Below, piece by piece: positions 15,385 to 22,890 of a stretch of DNA of 42,500 nt. The DNA is from Symbiodinium natans. Its lineage: Eukaryota; Sar; Dinophyceae; Suessiales; Symbiodiniaceae. The notes beneath the pieces were generated by a model. It worked only from the letters and a program-made list of their open reading frames with translations. It did not search any database and had not been told where the DNA came from. Made by a program: the position numbers and the translations under genes. Every line of letters begins with the position of its first letter. Position 1 is the first letter of the stretch. The stretch covers positions 677,175 through 719,674 of the forward strand of contig CAJNDS010001068.1 of the NCBI GenBank assembly GCA_905221605.1. Direction: 5' to 3'.

Positions 15385-15432
15385 AGGGGGTTAGGGTTTA
15401 GGGTTTAGGGTTTAGGGTTTAGGGTTTAGGGT

Positions 15433-15478
<46 letters not shown>

Positions 15479-15480
15479 GC
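15385..15480. repeat. TTTAGGG then homogenised TTGAGGG array
   Basis: Six TTTAGGG units followed by seven identical TTGAGGG units, the same two-part structure as at 3772-3882. Confidence 0.92.
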
Positions 15481-15556
15481 TCTGTAGGGTCCGGGCCTGA
15501 TTCTACTCCTTTACTTGGTTGGGAAATCCTTCCTGAACATGAGCCCAGGCCCTTCA

Positions 15557-15680
15557 CCTACTCGGAGGTTCATGGGTGACTCGTAAGCAGGGTTATAAGT
15601 AGGGCAGACCGGTTTAGGGTTCAGGGTTTACTTACTCGGAGGTTCATGGGCGACTTATAAGCATGGTTTTATACGTTGGG
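15557..15680. mobile_element. Family A left end, duplicated around a telomere-type insert
   Basis: Two direct copies of the family A left end, TACTCGGAGGTTCATGGG plus about 30 bp, at 15557-15606 and 15629-15680, separated by GGTTTAGGGTTCAGGGTT. The right end is not clear (15700-15740). Confidence 0.6.
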
Positions 15681-15730
15681 TAGCTACTCTGATACCATTG
15701 TCTTGTAGCACTTACAACCCTACCTATATG

Positions 15731-15813
15731 GGTTTGTGCCCAAAAGAGGGGTACTCCTTTTATACCCCAAATAGAATAGAATCCCCCCTTCAAGGGACAC
15801 CCAAGAAGGGCAC
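15731..15813. mobile_element. Degenerate family B-like inverted repeat
   Basis: GTGCCCAAAAGAGGGGTACTCC and GGGACACCCAAGAAGGGCACC are roughly inverted; interior ACCCCAAATAGAATAGAATCC resembles family B. Confidence 0.45.
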
Positions 15814-15839
15814 CTACCCCTGTCTTCGAGCCGCCCCCA

Positions 15840-15960
15840 CGTCTGCCCTAGGAAGCTTTCAGTGGCCAATCAAACATGGCAGGAGACCTGGTTCCTGCTC
15901 GGTGGGGAGCCATTCTCATCCTGCGATTCTACTTTTGGTTGGCATCATCCACCCCCTGAC
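15840..15960. other. Coding-like segment open in several frames
   Basis: Plus frame MAGDLVPARWGAILILRFYF from an ATG, plus frame ANQTWQETWFLLGGEPFSSC, and a minus frame DENGSPPSRNQ between CGCAG and GTCTCC are all plausible. One of them is probably an exon. Confidence 0.4.
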
Positions 15961-16066
15961 TTTGGAGGTTGCTGGGTACTTTTAAGAAGGGTTAGAAGTA
16001 CCCCCTAAATAGGGTTAGAAGTGCAATTTCCATACTACCCTAAACTAGAACTCCCTGTAACCCTAA
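15960..16066. mobile_element. Family A element, right end lost
   Basis: Left end TTTGGAGGTTGCTGGGTACTT; the right side runs into CCCTAAA instead of the expected inverted end. Confidence 0.5.
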
Positions 16067-16069
16067 ACC

Positions 16070-16160
16070 CTACTTAGGCCTTTGCTGAAGTTCCGCAGAG
16101 ACCAAACTCAACAAAGCGCGCCTAGTTTGCGGATTGCCATTCAGGTCGAAGACGTCATTA
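16070..16160 (-). CDS. Candidate terminal exon
   Basis: Acceptor TCTAAATCCCTAG, frame NDVFDLNGNPQTRRALLSLV then SAELQQRPK and TAG. 91 nt, phase 1 to stop. One of the better single exons: no conflict with its codon pattern and a clear stop. Unknown family. Confidence 0.7.
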
Positions 16161-16239
16161 CTAGGGATTTAGAAGGCCATGCCACTGGTAACCTTTGGGC
16201 TCCTTGCTGAGCGCGTTTCGGGTTTAGGGTTTAGGGTTC

Positions 16240-16440
16240 CTAAACCCTAGGCCCCATGCCCTGAGTCCGAATCGAAACCCTGGTGAACCTAAAGGTGCTC
16301 CCCAAGGGCGCGAGCCTAAGCAGAAAGCACAAAGTGTCCCTCCTCAATCTACGTAATCTAGGGCTCGACTTCGTTGCACAAATATTCATGAACAAATAGG
16401 CAGCACATACATGTACTTCTGCATATATGAATTGCACTTG
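16240..16440. other. Unique segment, minus ORF of unclear status
   Basis: A minus frame of 65 codons spans it; a short exon with acceptor TTCTGCTTAG and donor TTTAG|GTTCAC (about 16287-16313) is an alternative. Confidence 0.3.
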
Positions 16441-16465
16441 CTGAGTCTTGCTGAATGTGTTACAG

Positions 16466-16517
16466 CTTCCAACCGCTCCTGAAGGGCAAGATTGGCAAGG
16501 GCAAAAAGAAGCCTTAA
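16466..16517 (+). CDS. Candidate terminal exon, lysine-rich C-terminus
   Basis: Acceptor AATGTGTTACAG, frame FQPLLKGKIGKGKKKP and TAA. 52 nt. Another plus frame (LPTAPEGQDWQGQKEALRQG) is also open. Confidence 0.5.
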
Positions 16518-16593
16518 GACAAGGATTTAGGGTTTAGGGTTTGGGGTTTAGGATTTGGGGTTTAGGGTTTGAGGTGTAGGGTTTTGGGGTTTA

Positions 16594-16785
16594 GGGCTTA
16601 GGGTATCTTATCCTTGTTTGGTCTCATATGTTCCTACTATGAACTACTGGTACCCTCCCCAACAAAGCATGAAACATATCAACTTTTCCAGAATAGGTCT
16701 CCCATATGAACTTTGTCGGAATTCGGGAATGAGGTTCGTTCTGTCCCTCAACCCTGCAAGGCACTACATACAAAAAAACCTTTAA
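16594..16785 (+). CDS. Plus-strand ORF, hypothetical
   Basis: Open for 63 codons to TAA, with an ATG at 16639 (MNYWYPPQQSMKHINFSRIG, LPYELCRNSGMRFVLSLNPA). Aromatic-rich. No splice support. Confidence 0.4.
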   Translation, partial: GLRVSYPCLVSYVPTMNYWYPPQQSMKHINFSRIGLPYELCRNSGMRFVLSLNPARHYIQKNL

Positions 16786-16849
16786 CCCTAAACCCTAAAC
16801 CCTCAACCCTAAACCATAAACCCTAAACCCTAGACTTTAACTCCCACAT

Positions 16850-16938
16850 CCCTCTTTGCGCTGAAATCCTCGCAGCCTTCCTCAAAGACCCCGAAAGGAG
16901 AGGCCTGGCCTGTGCCGAGTCGGAGCATTCTGCCTGGG
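16850..16938. other. Coding-like segment, strand undecided
   Basis: Plus: CAEILAAFLKDPERRGLACA. Minus: GQASPFGVFEEGCEDFSAKR. Both fully open; TTTGGGG repeat follows. Confidence 0.4.
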
Positions 16939-17057
16939 CATGGGGTTTGGGGTTTGGGGTTTGGGGTTTGGGGTTTGGGGTTTGGGGTTTGGGGTTTGGG
17001 GTTTGGGGTTTGGGGTTTGGGGTTTAGGGTTTAGGGGGTTCAGGGTTCAGGGTTTAA
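16939..17057. repeat. Homogenised TTTGGGG array
   Basis: About twelve identical TTTGGGG units, then TTTAGGG/TTCAGGG. TTTGGGG tracts are strong G-quadruplex candidates. Confidence 0.93.
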
Positions 17058-17111
17058 CCCCACATCCCTAAACCCCACAACTCAGCTCCTGCGATTCCGA
17101 CTCCCTTTTAC

Positions 17112-17177
17112 CTGGTCTCTGGCTCTTTCAAGCCCTGGGGCGCCCCAAAACCTCGTCCCTCGCCAGTTGGGGCCGCC
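17112..17177 (-). CDS. Candidate exon 3' part
   Basis: Frame PNWRGTRFWGAPGLERARDQ ending at a strong donor CAG|GTAAAA. The acceptor was not found. Confidence 0.4.
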
Positions 17178-17269
17178 AAACCCGCGAGAGGCCCGAAACC
17201 GCCGGAAGGTTCAACAAACCCTCCCTTCCCAAGCCACAAGCCCCAAACCCCTAAACCGCAAACGCAAAA

Positions 17270-17403
17270 CTCCAAGCCCTAAACCCTAAACCCTAAACCC
17301 TAACCCCGAAACCCTAAACCCCTAACCCTAAACCCTAACCCTGAAACCCAAAACCCCTAACCCTAACCCTAATCCCTAAACCCCAAACCCTAAACCCTAG
17401 ACC
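17270..17403. repeat. Degenerate CCCTAAA array
   Basis: CCCTAAA, CCCTAAC and CCCCGAAA units. Confidence 0.88.
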
Positions 17404-17464
17404 CATCGCTTGGGGGTGCATCTCTTATCTGCGCCCAGACGCCGCGGCGCTCAGCATGGCGGCG
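17403..17464 (-). CDS. Candidate exon
   Basis: Acceptor CCAGGCCCCAG, frame RRHAERRGVWAQIRDAPPSD, donor GATGG|GTCTAG. 62 nt, phase 0 to 2. Basic then acidic. CCCTAAA left, TTTAGGG right. Confidence 0.65.
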
Positions 17465-17529
17465 CTGGGGCCTGGGCTTGTGGGACTTGCAGGGTTTAGG
17501 GTTTGGGGTTTGGGGTTTAGGGTTTGGGG

Positions 17530-17613
17530 TTTGGGGATTGCAGAGTTTTTGGGTTCGCGGGGTTTGGTAGAGCCACGCGAGCTCCGAAACATTGGGAGCT
17601 CGTACCAGCCCTA
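17530..17613 (-). CDS. Candidate exon
   Basis: Frame VLGLVRAPNVSELAWLYQTP then RTQKLCNPQ; acceptor GGTTGAAG. The donor is unclear. Confidence 0.45.
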
Positions 17614-17644
17614 AGACTTCAACCCTAAACCCGCAAGACTTGGG

Positions 17645-17735
17645 GGGGCTCCCTAAACCCTATACCCTAAACCCTAAACCCCAAACCCCAAACCCTAAAC
17701 CCTAAACCCCAAACCCCAAACCCCAAACCCTAAAC
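17645..17735. repeat. CCCTAAA/CCCCAAA array
   Basis: Alternating variants. Confidence 0.88.
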
Positions 17736-17739
17736 TTTC

Positions 17740-17850
17740 AGAATGAACCGGCGGTTAGCCCCCTGTGCGTGTCCTCTATCCGGAGTTTTTTGCACAACCA
17801 AAGACCTGAGGACCTGGCTGTCACCGCTCCGACCTCGGCGCAGAGCCCCA
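17740..17850. other. Coding-like segment, strand undecided
   Basis: Plus after AACTTTCAG: NEPAVSPLCVSSIRSFLHNQ. Minus to AAA|GTTTAGGG: VVQKTPDRGHAQGANRRFIL. Both open throughout. Confidence 0.4.
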
Positions 17851-17859
17851 CACCCCTAA

Positions 17860-18035
17860 CCCCCAACCCCCTGAACCCTAAACCCTAAACCCCAAACCCT
17901 AAACCCTAAACCCCAAACCCTAAACCCCAAACTCCTAAACCCTAAACCCTAAACCCCTAAACCCTAAACCCCTAACCCTAAACCCCTAAACCCTAAACCC
18001 CTAACCCTAAACCCCTAACCTTAAACCCCCAAACC
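17860..18035. repeat. CCCTAAA/CCCCTAAA array with alternating units
   Basis: From 17940 the pattern CCCTAAACCCCTAA repeats several times, a 15-bp higher-order unit. Confidence 0.88.
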
Positions 18036-18119
18036 CGGGAAGGCTCAACTCTGGGCCTGGTCGTCCAAGCCCAGGCGTCTCAAGTCCCTTCACCCTAAGC
18101 CCCACAAGGCCTTGATCCC

Positions 18120-18175
18120 CGTAGGGTTTAGGGTTTAGGGTTTAGGGTCTAGGGTTTAGGGTTTAGGGTTTAGGG
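18120..18175. repeat. TTTAGGG array
   Basis: Eight units. Confidence 0.9.
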
Positions 18176-18223
18176 CTGGAGCCCTTATGGTGTAGAGCTT
18201 TGAGTTTAGGGTTCAGTTGTCCA

Positions 18224-18291
18224 CTACAGCACCATGCGCCGAACTTCCGAATAAGCCTTCGGCAGCCTTTGCTCGGCGTGGACATCGCTGC
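18224..18291 (-). CDS. Candidate terminal exon
   Basis: Acceptor CCTCGCTAG, frame SDVHAEQRLPKAYSEVRRMV then L and TAG; ATG|GTGCTG is an alternative donor. 68 nt. Confidence 0.6.
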
Positions 18292-18316
18292 CTAGCGAGG
18301 GTTTAGGGTTTAGGGT

Positions 18317-18588
18317 TTATGCTCGTGGGGAAAAGCTTAGACGGTACTTGGAGATTTGAGGGTAATCATATTATAAAGTAGGGTTTTAAGTATAGCAACC
18401 ATATGTTAATATGTATATACCCTTACATGGGGAACTTACAAACCCTACCTACAACTATCCATGAGCCTCCAGGTACCTTAGCTTGCGCCGTGCGCCTTTC
18501 TGTTGGAAGGGCTGTTGGACTTTGCTTCGTTTCATGTTTTCGAGAGCCGGGTACCGAGGCACCATATGGGCATTTCCCGCATGGGGGA
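18317..18588 (-). CDS. Candidate 3' end of gene interrupted by a family A element
   Basis: Exon from the acceptor GGGGGCCGGAG at 18588: AGNAHMVPRYPALENMKRSK, VQQPFQQKGARRKL. A family A element (18348-18471) follows, then CTAAG and TTTTCCCCACGAGCATAA. Splicing GT..AG (18336-18476) gives ...KLSFSPRA-stop; removing the element plus one GGTAC gives ...KLRYRLSFSPRA-stop. Basic C-terminus, unknown. Confidence 0.7.
18348..18471. mobile_element. Family A element, diverged, at a splice donor
   Basis: Ends GGTACTTGGAG and CCTCCAGGTACC, inverted; GGTAC is repeated directly on both sides but is also palindromic. Interior A+T-rich. Confidence 0.65.
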
Positions 18589-18616
18589 CTCCGGCCCCCA
18601 AGGGTTTAGGGTTTAG

Positions 18617-18710
18617 GATAGCAGAACCCGTATTAACGGAGCCCAAGACAGGGTTTCTTCGCAAACACGCTATGATGTTCAGCACCCTGCAGGCCTGCGG
18701 TGTATCTTAA
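18617..18710 (+). CDS. Candidate terminal exon
   Basis: Acceptor supplied by GGGTTTAG; frame IAEPVLTEPKTGFLRKHAMM then FSTLQACGVS and TAA. 94 nt. Confidence 0.5.
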
Positions 18711-18824
18711 ACCGTTAAGGGTTTGGGGTTTAGGGCTTAGGGTTTAGTAGCAAGGCCTACTAAACATGGGGTCTGTTTCGACTTCCAGGTATGGGTTACA
18801 AATAATTGTCCCCCACACTTTTAC

Positions 18825-18876
18825 CGCCCGAGCGTGATCTGACAGATTGCTGGCTCAGCGAACGCCCCAAAAGATC
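18825..18876 (-). CDS. Candidate small exon
   Basis: Acceptor CTGCTATCAG, frame DLLGRSLSQQSVRSRSG, donor GGGCG|GTAAAAG. 52 nt, serine/arginine-rich end. Confidence 0.6.
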
Positions 18877-19049
18877 CTGATAGCAGGGCTTAGGGGTTAG
18901 GGTTAGTTTCTTCTCCTATGGCCATGGAAAAAACAGATTGATCAATAAGAGAACCCAAAAAGGTGAAAGTTCGACTGTTGGCTAAGTAGGGTTAAAGCCG
19001 TGGCCCCTAAACCCGAAGCCCTAAACCCTATAGCCCTAAACCCTAAACC

Positions 19050-19200
19050 ACATATCCCGCCTCACCCTTGGTTTTGCGGCGAGGCCGCGTCAAAAGCGTG
19101 GCTGTTGGGGCGTCGACCTCGGATGCATGAGCCCGAAATTGTTGGAGTCCGGCAACCCCCAAAATCCAGAAGCTTGAGCCCGGCTACCCTAGACCCTAAA
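19050..19200. other. Coding-like segment, strand undecided
   Basis: Plus: GEAASKAWLLGRRPRMHEPE to a TAA in the repeat. Minus: RGRRPNSHAFDAASPQNQG before GTGAGGCGG. Both strong. Confidence 0.45.
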
Positions 19201-19282
19201 CCCTAAACCCTAAACCCAAGACCCGGTGATCTAGTGTTCCAAAAAGGACCGACATGGGTCGGAGCCCCTAGCCCCGGCTAAG

Positions 19283-19360
19283 CCTCCGACAAAAGCAAAC
19301 CAAGGACCTCCTAGCAACGACCTCACAAAGACCCCTCCACCCAGAGACCCTAAGATATAG
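19283..19360 (+). CDS. Candidate terminal exon, proline-rich
   Basis: Acceptor CCGGCTAAG, frame PPTKANQGPPSNDLTKTPPP then RDPKI and TAG. Confidence 0.45.
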   Translation, partial: PPTKANQGPPSNDLTKTPPPRDPKI

Positions 19361-19394
19361 GGTTTAGGGTTTAGGGTTTAGGGTTGGGTAGATC

Positions 19395-19458
19395 TCTACA
19401 TTTGGGTCCCTTTTTGGGTCCTGTGTACTAAGGACCCCATAAGGGACCCAAATGTAGA
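19395..19458. repeat. Perfect inverted repeat
   Basis: Arms TCTACATTTGGGTCCCTT (19395-19412) and AAGGGACCCAAATGTAGA (19441-19458), 18 of 18, with a 28-bp loop. It would lie in the intron after the exon ending at 19472. Confidence 0.9.
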
Positions 19459-19471
19459 CAACCACCCATAC

Positions 19472-19717
19472 CCCCGTGATTAAGGAACGTTGCCTTGCAT
19501 CATGACAGGATCCCCATTCGTCTTTTACGCACGGTTCGCTGGGCGCAGGGAGATGGGGGTTTCCGAAATTAGGGGTACCTTTTTTTGGTGTTCTTTTAAG
19601 GGAATCCTACTACTTGGGCGACTATATTCAGGTCGCTGATTTCCGTAAACCCCCAAATTGGTGCCTTCGGAACTCCCCCTGAAACTGGGCACCTCCTCTT
19701 TGACGCCCTCCGGCAGC
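19472..19717 (-). CDS. Candidate exon, 47 codons, interrupted by a family B element
   Basis: Excellent acceptor CAATCTCTCTCAG at 19718. Frame LPEGVKEEVPSFRGSSEGTN, then the element, then FPAPSEPCVKDEWGSCHDAR and QRSLITG to the donor GGG|GTATGGGT. Without the element and one 4-bp copy the exon is 142 nt, exactly 1 + 47 codons. Canonical GT-AG removal (19539-19650) also keeps a frame but ends after 13 codons. Confidence 0.75.
19555..19654. mobile_element. Family B element inside a coding segment
   Basis: Ends GGGGGTTTCCGAAATTAGGGG and GATTTCCGTAAACCCCC; flanks AGAT and AAAT (one mismatch). 100 bp. Confidence 0.78.
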
Positions 19718-19739
19718 CTGAGAGAGATTGAGGCCTTTG

Positions 19740-19862
19740 GGGGGGGTTTAGGGTTTAGGGTCTAGGGTTTAGGGTGTCACTTAGGGGTGCAAGGGTGTAG
19801 GGGTTTAGCGGTGTTTGGGGGGTTCTGGGGGGTTGAGGGCCTTAGGGTTTTGGGCCTTTTTG
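19740..19862. repeat. Degenerate TTTAGGG-derived spacer
   Basis: Short TTTAGGG run then G/T-rich variants. Confidence 0.6.
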
Positions 19863-19867
19863 GAAGC

Positions 19868-19962
19868 TGTAGGGTAACCAGAGTTCTAACCCTGTTTTGG
19901 GGAGTACGTGTAGTTAGCTTATCACCCTACTTGTAGCTAGTAGCTACCCATGAACCTTGCAG
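19868..19962. mobile_element. Family A-like element, diverged
   Basis: Right end CTACCCATGAACCTTGCAG is family A-like and ends in a CAG acceptor for the next exon. The left end GTAGGGTAACC is poorly matched. Confidence 0.45.
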
Positions 19963-20218
19963 TAAGACCAAGGACATTGAGCCCAAGGATTTCTTGGGGA
20001 AGAAGGAAGCTCCATTGCCCACCCTGGTGGTCTCCGAGGGTCATAGCCCAATAGCCCCCTGGTACTTTCTAGAGTCTGGGCCTGTAGAAAAAAAACTGAA
20101 CCCTTCCCGACCCAGCCGACGAGGCTCTGAAGACAAAGGGCCCGAAACAAAAACACCCTCAAACCATTGTAGAGGCGTCAGAGATGGCCCCACCATCAAG
20201 CCCCCTAAACCTGCGTGA
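19963..20218 (+). CDS. Candidate terminal exon, 84 codons
   Basis: Longest convincing single exon. Acceptor ATGAACCTTGCAG (the end of a family A-like element); frame KTKDIEPKDFLGKKEAPLPT, LVVSEGHSPIAPWYFLESGP, then a basic, proline/serine-rich tail (RPSRRGSEDKGPETKTPSNH) and TGA. Probably disordered C-terminus. Minus-strand frames over the same bases are hydrophobic shadows. Confidence 0.75.
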
Positions 20219-20440
20219 AAACCCCAAGCCACAAGCCAGAAACACGCAAAGAAAAAATGAAAACAAAACAACATCCCTGCGCTAGGCTGCGCCCTGTAAA
20301 CCCTACAGAACTTGAACTCTGAAAAACCCAACACCCTGAGAACCCCGAAACCCCCAAGAAATCAAAAACCTTGAGTCCTAAACCCTAAACCCTAAACCCT
20401 AAACCCTAAACCCTAAACCCTAAACCCTAAACAGCGGGAC
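20219..20440. other. A/C-rich spacer then CCCTAAA array
   Basis: Degenerate C/A-rich stretch 20219-20370; CCCTAAA array 20370-20433. Confidence 0.7.
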
Positions 20441-20532
20441 CCCCCTGGGAAGCAACTTAACTGCGACTCCGGTGGCCCATCGCTGTCCAGCGCCATCTTC
20501 CCGATGTTCTTATTGCGGAAGCGGAGAAAGTC
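20441..20532 (-). CDS. Candidate exon, 92 nt
   Basis: Acceptor TAGCGCCTTTAG, frame DFLRFRNKNIGKMALDSDGP then PESQLSCFPG, donor GG|GTCCCGC. Phase 0 to 2. The plus strand also has a helical frame (RHLPDVLIAEAEKVLKALE), so strand is not fully settled. Confidence 0.6.
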
Positions 20533-20549
20533 CTAAAGGCGCTAGAGGA

Positions 20550-20860
20550 GTTAGGGTTTAGGGTTTAGGGTTTTTAGGGTTTTTAGGGTTTTTAGGGTTT
20601 TTAGGGTTTTTAGGGTTTTTAGGGTTTTTAGGGTTTTTAGGGTTTTTAGGGTTTTTAGGGTTTTTAGGGTTTTTAGGGTTTAGGGTTTGGGGTTTTTAGG
20701 GTTTTTAGGGTTTAGGGTTTAGGGTTCAGGGTTTGGGGTTTAGGGTTTGCAGGGTTTAGGGTTCAGGGTGTAGGGTTTGGGGTGTGAGGTTTGGGGTTTG
20801 AGGTCTGGGGTTTGGGGCTTGGGGTTTGGGACTTGGGGCTTGGGGTTTGGGTTCAGGGCT
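20550..20860. repeat. Homogenised TTTTTAGGG array and TTTGGGG-rich tail
   Basis: Twelve or more identical 9-bp TTTTTAGGG units (about 20568-20680), a unit length not expected of telomerase, then degenerate TTTGGGG/CTTGGGG. Confidence 0.93.
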
Positions 20861-20887
20861 TACCCGGAAACCCGACAACCCCCAAAC

Positions 20888-20937
20888 CCTGGCGCACAGG
20901 GCTTTGGGCTTTGCGCTTGGGTTGGCCTTTACGCCCT
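20888..20937 (-). CDS. Candidate exon, paralogue of 27859-27961
   Basis: Acceptor ATTTTTCAG, frame GVKANPSAKPKALCAR, donor AGG|GTTTGGG. The junction and first codons match the exon at 27859-27961 (GLKANPARRLRAF) at DNA level, so these are duplicated exons. Confidence 0.65.
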
Positions 20938-20969
20938 CTGAAAAATGATTAGATATAGGGTCCCTTATA

Positions 20970-21045
20970 GAAAACCCTAAACCCTAAGCCCTAAACCCTA
21001 AACCCTAAACCCTAAACCTAAACCCTAAACCCTAATAAGGAAACC
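20970..21045. repeat. CCCTAAA array
   Basis: About nine units. Confidence 0.9.
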
Positions 21046-21048
21046 AAC

Positions 21049-21110
21049 CTAGTTGGGGGTGGGCGTGTGCCTGCGTGCTCCGCTCATCGAACTCCTGAAG
21101 TTCCCGCCGC
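21049..21110 (-). CDS. Candidate exon, charged helix
   Basis: Frame RRELQEFDERSTQAHAHPQL; donor CTAG|GTTGGT, acceptor ATGTCTGAG. 62 nt, phase 1 to 1. Confidence 0.6.
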
Positions 21111-21127
21111 CTCAGACATGGCCCCCC

Positions 21128-21450
21128 CCTAAACCCTAAACCCTAAACCCTAAACCCTAAACCCTAAACCCTAAACCCTAAACCCCCCTTTTGGGTTTGT
21201 AGGGTCTAGTGCTTAGGGTTTATAGGGTTTATAGGGTTTGTAGAGCTTATAGGAATTATAGCCCCTTTTGGGTTTGTAGGGTTGATACGGTTGATACGTT
21301 TATAGGGTTTACAGGGTTTATTTAGGGTTCATTTAGGGTTTATTAAGGGTTTATGCGTTTATAGGGTTTGTAGGGTTTACAGGGTTTTGGGGGGGGTTTA
21401 TTCAGGGTGTATTGAGGGTTTATAGGGTGTATAGTGTTTATAGAGCTTTA
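21128..21450. repeat. CCCTAAA array then degenerate TTTATAGGG region
   Basis: CCCTAAA 21128-21184; then G/T/A-rich units such as TTTATAGGGTTT and TTTGTAGGG in near-repeats to 21450. Confidence 0.8.
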
Positions 21451-21506
21451 GGGGTTGATGGCGTTCTTCGGAACCCGCAAGCTGGAGAGCTGGTCATATG
21501 CATCGT
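21448..21506 (-). CDS. Candidate terminal exon
   Basis: Acceptor CACCCCAAAG, frame DAYDQLSSLRVPKNAINP and TAA. 59 nt, phase 2 to stop. Confidence 0.6.
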
Positions 21507-21529
21507 CTTTGGGGTGTAGGGTTTAGTTT

Positions 21530-21940
21530 AAGGTTTAGGGTCCTGTGCGGCTCTCCCTACACATACCCATGACAAAAGAGTTCGACAGTCAAACCGAGGT
21601 CCCAATTTAGAACAACCAACACACCCCCCCCCCCCCCCCCCCCCCCCCCGCGCCCCTAACATGTTGCGTACTTAGTGCCCCGGCCCCATGCAGGAAGTCC
21701 ACCCGGAGGAGGAACCCATCAGGGTTTAGGGTTTAGGATTTTTTGGGGCATGGTATTGTCCGAAGCCCCATGTTGAGTTTCAACAAGAACAGGTTGGACC
21801 CTACTGAATGGGGAGTTGGGTGCCCTTTATCCTTTGATACGGCCTTGCAGAAGGATATAAGGCCTCGAACTCCCTGTAGGGTTTGGGGTTCAGGCTTTCG
21901 GCTTTAGCCCTGCCTTCAACGACATCTCTCCATTAAGTTA
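21530..21940. other. Spacer with poly-C tract and unassigned coding-like bits
   Basis: Poly-C run 21624-21648; a short plus frame MQEVHPEEEPIR at 21700-21722 before GTTTAGG; no other gene seen. Confidence 0.4.
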
Positions 21941-21942
21941 AG

Positions 21943-22019
21943 GTGTCCCCTGAGGAACAGCGCCAAGAGACGGAGCTTGGAGGCACCAAGCCCGGCATAT
22001 TGATGCAAATTATTGATGG
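21943..22019 (+). CDS. Candidate exon, 77 nt
   Basis: Acceptor CATTAAGTTAAG, frame VSPEEQRQETELGGTKPGIL then MQIID, donor GATGG|GTTTAG in the telomere-type repeat. Hydrophilic; the antisense frame is less protein-like. Confidence 0.65.
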
Positions 22020-22200
22020 GTTTAGGGTTTAGGGTTTCGGGTTTGGGGCTTAGGGTTTAGGGTTTAGGATTTTGGGCTTTGGGTTTTGGGTTTTTGGAGT
22101 TCAGTTGGGTCCAGGGTTCTGATGTGATCGAGTAAGGTTTAGATAGGGTTCAGGGCGTAGGGTTTAGGGTCAGGGGGGGAGGGGGGGGGGGGGGGCTTCC
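22020..22200. repeat. Degenerate TTTAGGG region with G run
   Basis: TTTAGGG, TTTCGGG, TTTTGGG words and an interrupted G run at 22173-22195. Confidence 0.75.
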
Positions 22201-22305
22201 CGAGAATTAGCTTGCGACTGCTAAGTCTTCCACTCTTGGGGCTGCGAGGCCATCTAGCAGGGCCTATACAGACCTCAGACCAGAAGCCACCCGGCCCTAA
22301 ACTGG

Positions 22306-22413
22306 CTGGGTTCTTCGTCGGGAATGAGGGAATGAGGTACCCATTTTTAAGCCCTGCAAGGGTATACGTAGGGCCATAATTCCCTCATTCCCTCATTCCC
22401 TACTAAGAACCAG
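22306..22413. mobile_element. Family D element, short copy
   Basis: Perfect 17-bp inner arms GGGAATGAGGGAATGAG (22320-22336) and CTCATTCCCTCATTCCC (22384-22400). The inverted match extends outward (GGTTCTTCGTC / TACTAAGAACC). Confidence 0.8.
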
Positions 22414-22454
22414 GGGCCAACGAAGTCCCTGAATCTTGAACCCCTAGCGCTGTT

Positions 22455-22612
22455 AGGGTGTAGGGTTTAGGGTTTAAGGGTTTAAGGGTTTAAGGGTTCA
22501 AGGGTTCAAGGGTTCAAGGGGTCAAGGGGTCAAGGGCTTAAGGGTTTAAGGGTTTAAGGGTTTAAGGGTTTAAGGGTTTAAGGGTTTAAGGGTTTAAGGG
22601 TTTAGGGTTTAT
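22455..22612. repeat. Homogenised TTTAAGGG octamer array
   Basis: About eighteen 8-bp units, mostly TTTAAGGG with TTCAAGGG and GTCAAGGG patches. Confidence 0.93.
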
Positions 22613-22628
22613 CTCATATGGATCTCAG

Positions 22629-22890
22629 ATGCAGACTTCTTTTGGACAATCTCTGACCGTGTCTCGTGGACAGAGCTGCGGAGCCTCGAAGAAAAGACAC
22701 AAACGGCACTAAGTGGTGAGTCCAGACAGCTCCTACAGTAGGGTGCGATCTAGAGCAGCTAGGAGTGCTGTCGCGTCTAGGGAGGAATTAAGGTTTTTAG
22801 GGTTAAGGGTATCGTTCGTTGGTTACTCTTCATGCAGCCGGTGAAGATTGGTTCACCGTTCTCCTAGTTTGGTCCGCATCTGCTGGATAG
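22629..22890 (+). CDS. Candidate two-exon gene end
   Basis: Exon 22629-22715: acceptor GGATCTCAG, frame ADFFWTISDRVSWTELRSLE then EKTQTALS, perfect donor GTGAGT. Exon 22838-22890: acceptor CTCTTCATGCAG, frame GEDWFTVLLVWSASAG and TAG. Phase fits (1 nt + 2 nt gives Ala). The intron is 122 nt and contains TTTAGGG-type words. A different exon (22868-22958, FGPHLLDRNSLAKPAKRSGL, donor GTGGGT) competes for the second part. Confidence 0.7.

Noticed and set aside
20041-20334. 97-codon hydrophobic minus ORF
   Set aside because: Antisense shadow of the well-supported plus exon 19963-20218.
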